DNA from: Aureimonas sp. AU12
Lineage (GTDB): Bacteria > Pseudomonadota > Alphaproteobacteria > Rhizobiales > Rhizobiaceae
Reading direction: 5' to 3'
DNA length: 52,055 bases
NCBI RefSeq assembly: GCF_001463705.1
Contig: NZ_BBWH01000014.1
Location: forward strand, 1 to 52,055
The position numbers and the translations under genes are program-made. Under the pieces are notes generated by a model that made no database searches, was not told the origin of the DNA, and saw nothing but the letters and a program-made list of their open reading frames with translations. This document shows positions 45,201 through 52,055 of this stretch, piece by piece. Each line of letters opens with the position of its first letter. Positions within the stretch are counted from its first letter, which is position 1.

Positions 45201-45812
45201 TCACCGCAGCCTGTGCGCGCCGGCTTCCCCGGCTTCCGGCACCGAGGCGAGGAACCAGGCCACCAGCTCGGCGCCGTTGCGCACGCCGGCCGCCTTCACG
45301 AGGCGCAGGCGATGGGCCTCCACCGTGCGGCGCGACAGGCTGATCTCGTCGGCGATGGACTGGCTGGTCTTCCCCTGCGCCACCAGCGTCAGGATCTGGC
45401 GCTGGCGTCCGGTCAGCGTCATCGCCATGGCGTTCGGCGCGCGCGCCATCGGTTCGAAGCAGTAGAGCGCGGCGGCGAACGGGTCGGCGGCGTTGCGGCT
45501 GCGCCCGCGCACCCGGCACCAGAAGCGGCGCCCGCCGGCATCCGCCATCAGGCGTGCGTCGTCGAAGACCTGCCCGCCCGCCAGCCCCGAGCGCCACATC
45601 CGGCCGGTGCGGATGAAGTCGGCGAGGTCCGGATAGAGCCGCGAGAAGCTGCGATCGACGAGATCGGCGCGCTCGAAGCCGAAGAGCGCGGCGAACTCGG
45701 CGTTGCAGTCGCGGATGATGCGGTGCGTCGCATAGACCATCGGCACCGGCATGTCGTCGAGCGAGAAGCCGGGACCGCCGGGGTTCGGGGATGGGGGCGA
45801 GGCTGCACGCAT
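45201..45812 (-). CDS. PAS-domain LuxR/FixJ-type transcriptional regulator
   Basis: The 203-residue regulator has a PAS-like sensor domain (about 12-120, with FSLDDMPVPMVYATHRIIRDCNAEF-type opening) and a C-terminal LuxR helix-turn-helix (about 132-190). The latter reads LTGRQRQILTLVAQGKTSQSIADEI, then SRRTVEAHRLRLVKAAG. There is no receiver domain. It is divergent from the CoA-transferase genes with 129 bp between starts and is a natural candidate regulator for them. The PAS ligand is unknown. An imperfect inverted repeat (GGGTAG...CTAACCC, 45814-45834) lies next to its start codon and could be an operator. Confidence 0.88.
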   Translation of the reverse strand: MRAASPPSPNPGGPGFSLDDMPVPMVYATHRIIRDCNAEFAALFGFERADLVDRSFSRLYPDLADFIRTGRMWRSGLAGGQVFDDARLMADAGGRRFWCRVRGRSRNAADPFAAALYCFEPMARAPNAMAMTLTGRQRQILTLVAQGKTSQSIADEISLSRRTVEAHRLRLVKAAGVRNGAELVAWFLASVPEAGEAGAHRLR

Positions 45813-46172
45813 AGGGTAGAAATACGACTAACCCGGCGACCGCCGCAATTCCTATTCTGCCGCCGGGAGTGCCGCTGCCGATGTCTCGAACCCTCATGGG
45901 TTCACCGGCGCGAGGCGCGGCGACGAGGAGGAGGCAGGAACGTGCGAAAGACCTATGGAAGCGCCACGGAGGCGCTGGCCGACATTCTGCGCGACGACAT
46001 GGTGGTGATGTCCGGCGGCTTCGGCCTCTGCGGCATTCCCGAGGCGCTGATCGATGCCGTCCAGGCGTCCGGCGTCAAGGGCCTCACGGTCATCTCCAAC
46101 AATGCCGGCGTCGACGGGATCGGCCTCGGGCGACTGCTCGAGACCAAGCAGATCCGCAAGATGGTCTCGTCC

Positions 46173-46418
46173 TATGTCGGCGAGAACAAGCTGTTCGCGC
46201 AGCAATATCTTTCCGGCGAGCTGGAGCTGGAGTTCAATCCGCAGGGCACGCTGGCCGAGCGCATCCGCGCCGGCGGCGCCGGCATTCCCGCCTTCTTCAC
46301 CAAGACTGGCGTCGGCACGATCATCGCCGACGGCAAGGAGGTGCGCGAGTTCGACGGCGAGACGTTCGTGATGGAGCGCGGGCTCGTCGCCGACGTCGCG
46401 CTCGTTCATGCCTTCAAG
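46173..46418 (+). repeat. Direct repeat X, copy 1 (alpha-subunit segment)
   Basis: This 246-bp block, from TATGTCGGCGAGAAC to GCCTTCAAG, recurs at 46669-46914 with no difference that I can see. The offset of 496 bp is not a multiple of three, so the second copy is in a different frame. Confidence 0.92.
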
Positions 46419-46668
46419 GCGCCGGGACGAGAACGCCGCACCGGCGGCCGCAGGGGAGGAAGTCTGATGGCCTGGACACGCGAAGAGATGGCGGCCCGCG
46501 CGGCGAAGGAATTGCAGGACGGGTTCTACGTCAATCTCGGCATCGGCATCCCGACGCTCGTCGCCAACTACATTCCGCAAGGGATCGACGTCTGCCTGCA
46601 GAGCGAGAACGGCATGCTGGGCATGGGCCCCTTCCCGTTTGAGGGCGAGGAGGATGCCGACCTCATCA
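46418..46668 (+). repeat. Direct repeat Y, copy 1 (end of alpha/start of beta subunit)
   Basis: This 251-bp block, from GGCGCCGGGACGAG to GACCTCATCA, recurs at 47129-47379. It contains a truncated beta-subunit start (MAWTREEM to EDADLI) and lies misplaced inside the alpha gene. The offset of 711 bp keeps the frame. Confidence 0.92.
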
Positions 46669-46914
46669 TATGTCGGCGAGAACAAGCTGTTCGCGCAGCA
46701 ATATCTTTCCGGCGAGCTGGAGCTGGAGTTCAATCCGCAGGGCACGCTGGCCGAGCGCATCCGCGCCGGCGGCGCCGGCATTCCCGCCTTCTTCACCAAG
46801 ACTGGCGTCGGCACGATCATCGCCGACGGCAAGGAGGTGCGCGAGTTCGACGGCGAGACGTTCGTGATGGAGCGCGGGCTCGTCGCCGACGTCGCGCTCG
46901 TTCATGCCTTCAAG
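46669..46914 (+). repeat. Direct repeat X, copy 2 (alpha-subunit segment)
   Basis: Second copy of the 246-bp alpha-subunit block at 46173-46418. Here it continues correctly into the unique alpha C-terminal codons (GGAGATCACGAGGG). Confidence 0.92.
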
Positions 46915-47128
46915 GGAGATCACGAGGGCAACCTCGTCTACCGCAAGACCGCCCGCAACTTCAGCCCGATGATGGCGACCGCCGGCCGCATCACCGTGGC
47001 CGAGGTCGAGCATCTCGTCGAGCCCGGCGAAATCGACCCGGACACGATCCACACGCCCGGCATCTTCGTGTCGCGCATCGTGCACGTGCCCGGACCGGTC
47101 AAGCATATCGAGCAGCGCACGGTGCGCC

Positions 47129-47379
47129 GGCGCCGGGACGAGAACGCCGCACCGGCGGCCGCAGGGGAGGAAGTCTGATGGCCTGGACACGCGAAGAGAT
47201 GGCGGCCCGCGCGGCGAAGGAATTGCAGGACGGGTTCTACGTCAATCTCGGCATCGGCATCCCGACGCTCGTCGCCAACTACATTCCGCAAGGGATCGAC
47301 GTCTGCCTGCAGAGCGAGAACGGCATGCTGGGCATGGGCCCCTTCCCGTTTGAGGGCGAGGAGGATGCCGACCTCATCA
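47129..47379 (+). repeat. Direct repeat Y, copy 2 (end of alpha/start of beta subunit)
   Basis: Second copy of the 251-bp block at 46418-46668, in its expected place across the alpha stop and the beta start. Confidence 0.92.
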
Positions 47380-47822
47380 ATGCCGGCAAGCAGACGATCA
47401 CCGAGCTGAAGACCACCTCCTACTTCTCCAGCGCCGACAGCTTCGCGATGATCCGCGGCGGCCATATCGACCTGTCGATCCTCGGCGCGATGCAGGTCGC
47501 CGAGAACGGCGACCTCGCCAACTGGATGATCCCCGGCAAGATGGTGAAGGGCATGGGCGGCGCCATGGACCTCGTCGCCGGGGTGAAGCGCGTCGTGGTG
47601 CTGATGGAGCACGAGGCCAAGGGGCAGCCCAAGCTCCTCAAGCAGTGCGACCTGCCGCTGACCGGCACGCGCGTCGTCGATCTCGTGGTCACCGATCTCG
47701 GCGTCTTCACGCTGGAGCGGCGCGGCGAGCCGAAGATGACGCTGATCGAACTCGCCAGCGGCGTCACGCTGGAGGAGATCACCGCCAAGACCGAGGCGCG
47801 CTTCGAGGTCGCCCTCGGCTGA
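47178..47822 (+). CDS. scoB: 3-oxoacid CoA-transferase subunit B
   Basis: The 214-residue beta subunit is complete. It starts MAWTREEMAARAAKELQ and carries NLGIGIPTLVANYIP and the SENGMLGMGPFP motif, whose Glu is the catalytic residue forming the glutamyl-CoA thioester. SFAMIRGGHIDLSILGAMQV and the usual C-terminus follow. With subunit A it would move CoA from succinyl-CoA to a 3-oxoacid such as acetoacetate or 3-oxoadipate; the sequence does not decide between the scoAB and pcaIJ roles. GGGGAGGAAG lies before the ATG. Whether a working enzyme forms depends on the state of subunit A. Confidence 0.93.
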   Translation: MAWTREEMAARAAKELQDGFYVNLGIGIPTLVANYIPQGIDVCLQSENGMLGMGPFPFEGEEDADLINAGKQTITELKTTSYFSSADSFAMIRGGHIDLSILGAMQVAENGDLANWMIPGKMVKGMGGAMDLVAGVKRVVVLMEHEAKGQPKLLKQCDLPLTGTRVVDLVVTDLGVFTLERRGEPKMTLIELASGVTLEEITAKTEARFEVALG

Positions 47823-47848
47823 CGCCGGCCCGCCCCGATCAAGACCCG

Positions 47849-47878
47849 AACGGCGCGGACGATCCGCGCCGTTTCCTT
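47849..47878 (+). terminator. Rho-independent terminator after the CoA-transferase genes
   Basis: AACGGCGCGGA pairs perfectly with TCCGCGCCGTT around a 3-nt loop. TTTCCTT follows the stem, giving a short U-rich tail. It ends the CoA-transferase operon before tex. Confidence 0.85.
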
Positions 47879-47933
47879 GCCGCCGGCCGGGGTCGGGGGT
47901 AATCGTCTCGCTGAACCCATAAGGAGAGACGCC

Positions 47934-50264
47934 ATGAGCGCCGCGCGCCCCACCATCGAGGCCATCATCGCCGGCGAGATCGGCGCGAGCGCGGCGCAGG
48001 TCGCATCCGCCGTCGCCCTTCTCGACGGCGGCGCCACGGTTCCCTTCATCGCCCGCTACCGCAAGGAAGCGACCGGCGGCCTCGACGACATCCAGCTTCG
48101 CGCCCTCGAAACAAGGCTCGCCAGCCTGCGCGACCTGGAAGCGCGCCGCGACACGGTGCGCCGCTCGATCTCCGAACAGGGCAAGATGACACCGGCGCTA
48201 TCAGTCGCCATCGACGCCGCGCCGACGCGGGGCGTGCTCGAAGACCTCTACCTGCCCTTCCGCCCCAAGCGCCGCTCGCGCGCCGATGCCGCCCGCGAGC
48301 GTGGTCTCGGGCCCTTGGCCGAGCGCATCCTCACCGATCGCACGGTGGACCCCGCCGCGCTCGCCGCCGGTTTCCTGGGCGATCAGGTGGCCGACGTGAA
48401 GGCCGCGCTCGAAGGCGCGCGCGACATCGTCGCCGAGACGATGGCCGAGACCCCCGCGCTCGTCGGCGCCATGCGCCGGCACCTCGTCGACAAGGCGCGG
48501 CTGCGCGCCCGCGTGGTGCCCGGCAAGGAAGAGTCCGGCGCCAAGTTTTCGGACTATTTCGACCACGAGGAAAAGTGGGCGAGCGCGCCCAGCCACCGCG
48601 TCCTGGCGCTGCTGCGCGCCGCGAAGGAGGGCGTCGTGACGCTCGGCGTCGAGGTGGATGCCGACGATCCCTCGCCGGTGAAGCCGGTGGAGGCGATGAT
48701 CGCGCGCCAGTTCGGCATCAACACCGCCGGCGGCACGGCGGCGGATGCGTGGCTGATGTCGGTGGCGCGATGGGCCTGGCGCCAGAAGATCCACGTCCAT
48801 CTCTCCACCGACATGATGGGCTCGATGAAGGACGGCGCCGACGCCGAGGCGATCCGGGTCTTCTCGCGCAACCTGAAGGACATTCTGCTTGCCGCGCCTG
48901 CGGGCGCCAAGGCGACGATGGGCCTCGATCCCGGCATCCGCACCGGCGTCAAGGTCGCCGTGGTCGACGGGACCGGGCGGCTGGTGGACACCGCCACCGT
49001 CTATCCGTTCCAGCCGCGCAACGACGTGCGCGGCGCCTCGACCGCGCTCGCCGCGCTGATGGTGCGCCACGGCGTCGAATTGGTGGCCATCGGCAACGGC
49101 ACGGCCAGCCGCGAGACCGAGAAGCTCGCCGCCGACGTGATCGCCGAGCTGCCGGGCGCGGTGAAGCCGACGAAGGTGGTGGTGAGCGAGGCCGGGGCCT
49201 CTGTCTATTCCGCCTCCGAGATCGCCTCGCGCGAGATGCCTGATGTCGACGTGTCGCTGCGCGGCGCCGCCTCGATCGCGCGGCGCCTGCAGGATCCGCT
49301 GGCCGAGATCGTCAAGGTCGACCCCAAGGCCATCGGCGTCGGCCAGTATCAGCACGATGTCGACCAGGGCGCGCTGTCGCGGGCGCTGGAGACGGTGGTG
49401 GAAGACGCGGTGAACGCCGTCGGCGTCGACGTCAACACCGCTTCCCCCGCCCTCCTCTCGCATGTCTCGGGGATCGGCCCGGGCCTTGCCGAGGCGATCG
49501 TCGCCCATCGCGACCGCGAGGGGCCGTTCGCGACCCGGCGCAAGCTCCTCGCCGTCCCGCGCCTCGGGCCTAAGGCCTTCGAGCAATGCGCCGGCTTCCT
49601 GCGCATCCAGGGCGGAACCGAGCCGCTCGATGCCTCGGCAGTTCATCCGGAGGCCTATCCGGTGGCCAAGCGCATCGTCGCCGCCGTCGGCAAGGATCTG
49701 CGCGCGCTGATGGGCGACAGCGCGACGCTGCGCGGCCTCGACCCCGCGCGCTTCATCAGTGAGGGCTTCGGCCTGCCGACGGTGAAGGACATCATCGCCG
49801 AACTCGAAAAGCCCGGCCGCGACCCGCGACCCGCCTTCCGCACCGCCACCTTCACCGACGGCGTCGACGAGATCGGCGACCTCCTGCCGGGCATGATGCT
49901 CGAAGGCACGGTCACGAACGTCGCGGCCTTCGGCGCCTTCGTCGATATCGGCGTCCACCAGGACGGGCTCGTCCACGTCTCGCAGCTCTCCGATCGCTTC
50001 GTGAAGGATCCGTCCGAGGTGGTGAAGGCCGGACAGGTGGTGCGGGTCCGGGTTCTCGAAGTCGACCCCAAGCGCAAGCGCATCTCGCTGTCGATGAAGA
50101 CGCAGGCCGACGCCGCGGATGGGCGCGGCACCGGCGCTCCCTCGTCACGCGAGCCCCGGCCGAAGCCAGCGGATGCACGGGCCCCGCGCAGCCCGCCGGC
50201 CAGCCCGGCGCCCTCGCAGGGTGCCTTCGGCGCGGCGTTGGCGGATGCGTTCAAGCGGCGCTGA
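47934..50264 (+). CDS. tex: Tex-family S1 RNA-binding transcription accessory protein
   Basis: The 776-residue protein matches Tex/YhgF. It has an N-terminal helical domain with VPFIARYRKEATGGLDD. A YqgF-like RNase H domain follows, with GLDPGIRTGVKVAVVD, then helix-hairpin-helix motifs (SHVSGIGPGLAEAIVAHR). A C-terminal S1 domain follows, with GTVTNVAAFGAFVDIGVHQDG-type sequence. The last 45 residues are a low-complexity Pro/Ala/Arg tail. Tex binds nucleic acids and affects transcription and expression of virulence genes in several bacteria. The ATG at 47934 follows AAGGAGAG. Confidence 0.95.
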   Translation: MSAARPTIEAIIAGEIGASAAQVASAVALLDGGATVPFIARYRKEATGGLDDIQLRALETRLASLRDLEARRDTVRRSISEQGKMTPALSVAIDAAPTRGVLEDLYLPFRPKRRSRADAARERGLGPLAERILTDRTVDPAALAAGFLGDQVADVKAALEGARDIVAETMAETPALVGAMRRHLVDKARLRARVVPGKEESGAKFSDYFDHEEKWASAPSHRVLALLRAAKEGVVTLGVEVDADDPSPVKPVEAMIARQFGINTAGGTAADAWLMSVARWAWRQKIHVHLSTDMMGSMKDGADAEAIRVFSRNLKDILLAAPAGAKATMGLDPGIRTGVKVAVVDGTGRLVDTATVYPFQPRNDVRGASTALAALMVRHGVELVAIGNGTASRETEKLAADVIAELPGAVKPTKVVVSEAGASVYSASEIASREMPDVDVSLRGAASIARRLQDPLAEIVKVDPKAIGVGQYQHDVDQGALSRALETVVEDAVNAVGVDVNTASPALLSHVSGIGPGLAEAIVAHRDREGPFATRRKLLAVPRLGPKAFEQCAGFLRIQGGTEPLDASAVHPEAYPVAKRIVAAVGKDLRALMGDSATLRGLDPARFISEGFGLPTVKDIIAELEKPGRDPRPAFRTATFTDGVDEIGDLLPGMMLEGTVTNVAAFGAFVDIGVHQDGLVHVSQLSDRFVKDPSEVVKAGQVVRVRVLEVDPKRKRISLSMKTQADAADGRGTGAPSSREPRPKPADARAPRSPPASPAPSQGAFGAALADAFKRR

Positions 50265-50466
50265 GCAGCCTTGGCGTCGCGGCAGCGCGCGTCGCCTACC
50301 CGCATCGGGTCCGACGCTCATGGGAGCGGATTCACACGCCATGCCTCGCCGCCAACACCGATGGGTCAAGCAAGGCGGCGCCGGGTCTTCCCGGCAGGCC
50401 GGATCGCCAGCGCGCCATTGTTCCCCGCGGCGATTTGGGCCAGTCTGCGCGGCGCTGCAACATTCC

Positions 50467-50485
50467 CCCCGGCGCGAAGCCGGGG
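50467..50485 (+). other. Leader hairpin before the second peptide-binding protein gene
   Basis: CCCCGGC and GCCGGGG form a perfect 7-bp stem with loop GCGAA, 7 bp before the AAGGGA ribosome-site candidate. It could stabilise the message or form a weak terminator for tex; there is no T run. Confidence 0.3.
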
Positions 50486-50517
50486 CCGATCGAAGGGATT
50501 TCCCGCTGTTGACGTTC

Positions 50518-52014
50518 ATGCACCGGATCGCCGGCCGCCTCGTCCTTGCCGCCTCGATCTCCCTGGGCGCTCTCGGTGCTGCACAGGCGGCTCCGCGGAC
50601 CGATCTCGTGCTGGGCATGTCGGTGGAGCCGGCGGGGCTCGACCCCACCGTCGCGGCGCCCGTGGCGATCGGTCAGGTGACGTGGCAGAACCTCTTCGAG
50701 GGCCTCGTGCGCATCGACCGCGACGGCAAGGTGCAGCCGCAGCTCGCCAGGAGCTGGACGATCTCGCAGGATGGTCGGACCTATACGTTCGCGCTGCAGA
50801 CGGGCGTCGCCTTCCACGATGGCGAAGCCTTCGATTCCGCCGCCGCCAAGTTCGCCCTCGACCGGGCGCGCGGCGAGGCTTCGACCAATCCGCAGAAGCA
50901 GTTCTACAGCGTCATCGACACCATCGAGACGCCGGATGCCGCAACGCTCGTCCTCAAGCTGAAGCAGCCCGCCGGCAACCTTCTCTACTGGCTGGGTTGG
51001 CCAGCCTCCGTGATGGTCGGCCCGAAGAGCGCCGAGACGGACAGGACCGAGCCGGTCGGTACCGGCCCCTTCCGCTTCAAGAGCTGGACGAAGGGCGACC
51101 GCGTCGTTCTCGAGAAGAACCCGAGCTACTGGGACGCGGCCAATCCCAGCAGCCTCGACACCGTGACCTTCCGCTTCGTCGGCGATCCGCAGGCGCAGGT
51201 CGCCGCCCTCCAGTCCGGCGGTCTCCACGCCTTTCCCGAGCTGTCGGCGCCGGAACTCTTCGGTGCCTTCGCCAGCGACCCTCGCTTTGCCGCCGTCGCA
51301 GGGAATACCGAGCTCAAGGTCGTGGCCGGCATGAACAATGCCGTGAAGCCCTTCGACGACATCCGCGTCCGGCAGGCGCTGATGATGGCTGTGGACCGCG
51401 CGACGCTGATCGAGGGCGCCTATAGCGGTTTCGGGCAGGCGATCGGCAGCCACTACACGCCGAACGATCCCGGCTATGTCGATCTCACCGCCGTCCATCC
51501 CTACGACGTGGGAAAGGCCAAGGCGCTGCTCACGGAGGCCGGCCATCCCGACGGCTTCGCCTTCACGATGAAGGTGCCGCAGATGCCCTACGCCATCCGC
51601 TCGGCGGAGGTGATGCAGGCGATGTTCGCCGAGATCGGCGTGACGATGACCATCGCACCGACGGAATTTCCGGCCAAGTGGGTGTCCGAAGTCCTGAAGG
51701 GCAAGGACTACGAGATGACGATCGTGGCGCATGCCGAACCGCTCGACATCGCGATCTACGCCCGGCCGGACTATTATTTCGGCTACGAGAACCCCGCCTT
51801 CAACGAGGTGATCGCCAAGGCCGACGCCGCCAGCGACGAGGCGACCCGCCTGCAGTTCTACGGCGAGGCGCAGCGCATGCTCGCCGCCGACGTGCCCGCC
51901 CTCTACCTCTTCGTGATGCCCAAGCTCGGCGTCTGGAACGCCAAGCTGAACGGGCTCTGGGTCAACGAGCCCATCCCGTCCAACGACGTCACCGACGTCA
52001 CCTGGAGCGAATGA
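50518..52014 (+). CDS. ABC transporter substrate-binding protein, family 5 (peptide/nickel type)
   Basis: The 498-residue protein has a cleavable signal peptide (about residues 1-24, ending AQAAP) and the family 5 layout. Recognisable stretches are LGMSVEPAGLDPTVAAP, then AFHDGEAFDSAAAKFALDR and GTGPFRFKSWTKGDRVVLEKNPSYW. It would bind peptides or similar solutes in the periplasm. It differs clearly from the dppA product at 11942. The usual permease and ATPase genes are not yet visible at the window edge and may follow. A TTG at 50509, 10 bp after AAGGGA, is better placed than the ATG and may be the true start, adding three residues. Confidence 0.92.
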   Translation: MHRIAGRLVLAASISLGALGAAQAAPRTDLVLGMSVEPAGLDPTVAAPVAIGQVTWQNLFEGLVRIDRDGKVQPQLARSWTISQDGRTYTFALQTGVAFHDGEAFDSAAAKFALDRARGEASTNPQKQFYSVIDTIETPDAATLVLKLKQPAGNLLYWLGWPASVMVGPKSAETDRTEPVGTGPFRFKSWTKGDRVVLEKNPSYWDAANPSSLDTVTFRFVGDPQAQVAALQSGGLHAFPELSAPELFGAFASDPRFAAVAGNTELKVVAGMNNAVKPFDDIRVRQALMMAVDRATLIEGAYSGFGQAIGSHYTPNDPGYVDLTAVHPYDVGKAKALLTEAGHPDGFAFTMKVPQMPYAIRSAEVMQAMFAEIGVTMTIAPTEFPAKWVSEVLKGKDYEMTIVAHAEPLDIAIYARPDYYFGYENPAFNEVIAKADAASDEATRLQFYGEAQRMLAADVPALYLFVMPKLGVWNAKLNGLWVNEPIPSNDVTDVTWSE

Positions 52015-52055
52015 GCGGCGGGGGTCTGCCCCCCTGCCTGCAGGCCCCTTCGATC

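Larger units (their letters stand above)
45942..47178 (+). pseudogene. scoA: 3-oxoacid CoA-transferase subunit A, disrupted by a 496-bp duplicated segment
   Basis: The GTG at 45942, behind AGGAGG, opens a typical CoA-transferase alpha subunit (KTYGSATEALADIL, then VMSGGFGLCGIPEALI). The frame is normal to 46418 (HAFK) and then runs directly into a copy of the beta subunit N-terminus. The rest of the alpha subunit (GDHEGNLVYRKTARNF to GEEV) appears 496 bp later, in another frame, after a second copy of alpha codons from YVGENKL. Removing the extra 496 bp restores an uninterrupted alpha gene with the usual TGATG overlap to the beta gene. As written, one open frame runs from 45942 to 47822 (626 residues) through frame-shifted DNA. 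It is either a true inactivation or an assembly error. Confidence 0.8.

Noticed and set aside
45213-45941. Upstream extension of the CoA-transferase alpha frame
   Set aside because: It is antisense to the PAS-LuxR gene. The GTG at 45942 has an AGGAGG site and matches the family N-terminus.
45942-47822. A natural alpha-beta CoA-transferase fusion protein
   Set aside because: Such fusions occur in other organisms, but here the middle of the frame is frame-shifted alpha sequence and the beta N-terminus is present twice, so it is a rearrangement and not a functional fusion.

Overview
The window reads as the chromosome of a GC-rich alphaproteobacterium, most likely of the order Hyphomicrobiales. 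An Aureimonas/Aurantimonas-like relative is my best guess, but it rests on gene content and style only, since there is no rRNA or other marker gene here. Genes are dense, many stop/start pairs overlap as ATGA, TGATG or TTGA, and codons are strongly G/C-ending. I saw no tRNA, rRNA, CRISPR array, transposase, phage gene or replication origin.

Layout. Positions 1-6,031 hold housekeeping and transport genes: a CorA/ZntB-like metal transporter, a DUF3772/MscS channel, a TauE/SafE exporter and SelO. Positions 6,187-14,777 hold a LuxR-type receptor divergent from a proline iminopeptidase-like hydrolase, a dppBCDF-dppA peptide ABC operon and an epoxide hydrolase. Positions 14,782-21,147 hold glycerate 2-kinase, an unknown protein, an OmpR-type two-component pair, a candidate anti-Shine-Dalgarno small RNA and a chemoreceptor. 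Positions 21,240-30,642 hold a DUF4432 epimerase-like protein, a 1,709-residue pectate lyase/RTX protein, a divergent 393-residue RTX protein and an acyltransferase. Positions 30,908-35,703 hold a YadGH-like ABC-2 exporter, a short-chain dehydrogenase and a GH15 glucosidase. Positions 35,729-44,958 hold a four-gene glycan operon in which three consecutive genes are multi-domain fusions. Positions 45,201-52,014 hold a PAS-LuxR regulator, a rearranged 3-oxoacid CoA-transferase locus, Tex and a second peptide-binding protein.

How the genes fit together. The clearest system is a plant-signal-sensing locus. The LuxR receptor at 6187-6951 carries the two ligand-pocket substitutions (Trp57 to Met and Tyr61 to Trp in TraR numbering) typical of plant-responsive LuxR solos such as OryR, XccR and PipR. 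It faces a proline iminopeptidase gene and a peptide ABC transporter, as PipR-type loci do. A 20-bp lux-box-like palindrome lies between them, about 70 bp before the hydrolase start and next to a possible -10 element. A secreted pectate lyase with RTX repeats elsewhere in the window also suits life on plants. The most unusual coding architecture is the glycan operon: GT, then GT-UDP-galactopyranose mutase, then GT-Gfo/Idh-MDR dehydrogenase, then GT-glycoside hydrolase. The most suspicious piece of sequence is 45942-47822, where two blocks of about 250 bp are exactly duplicated and break the CoA-transferase alpha subunit. This is either a recent rearrangement or an assembly error.
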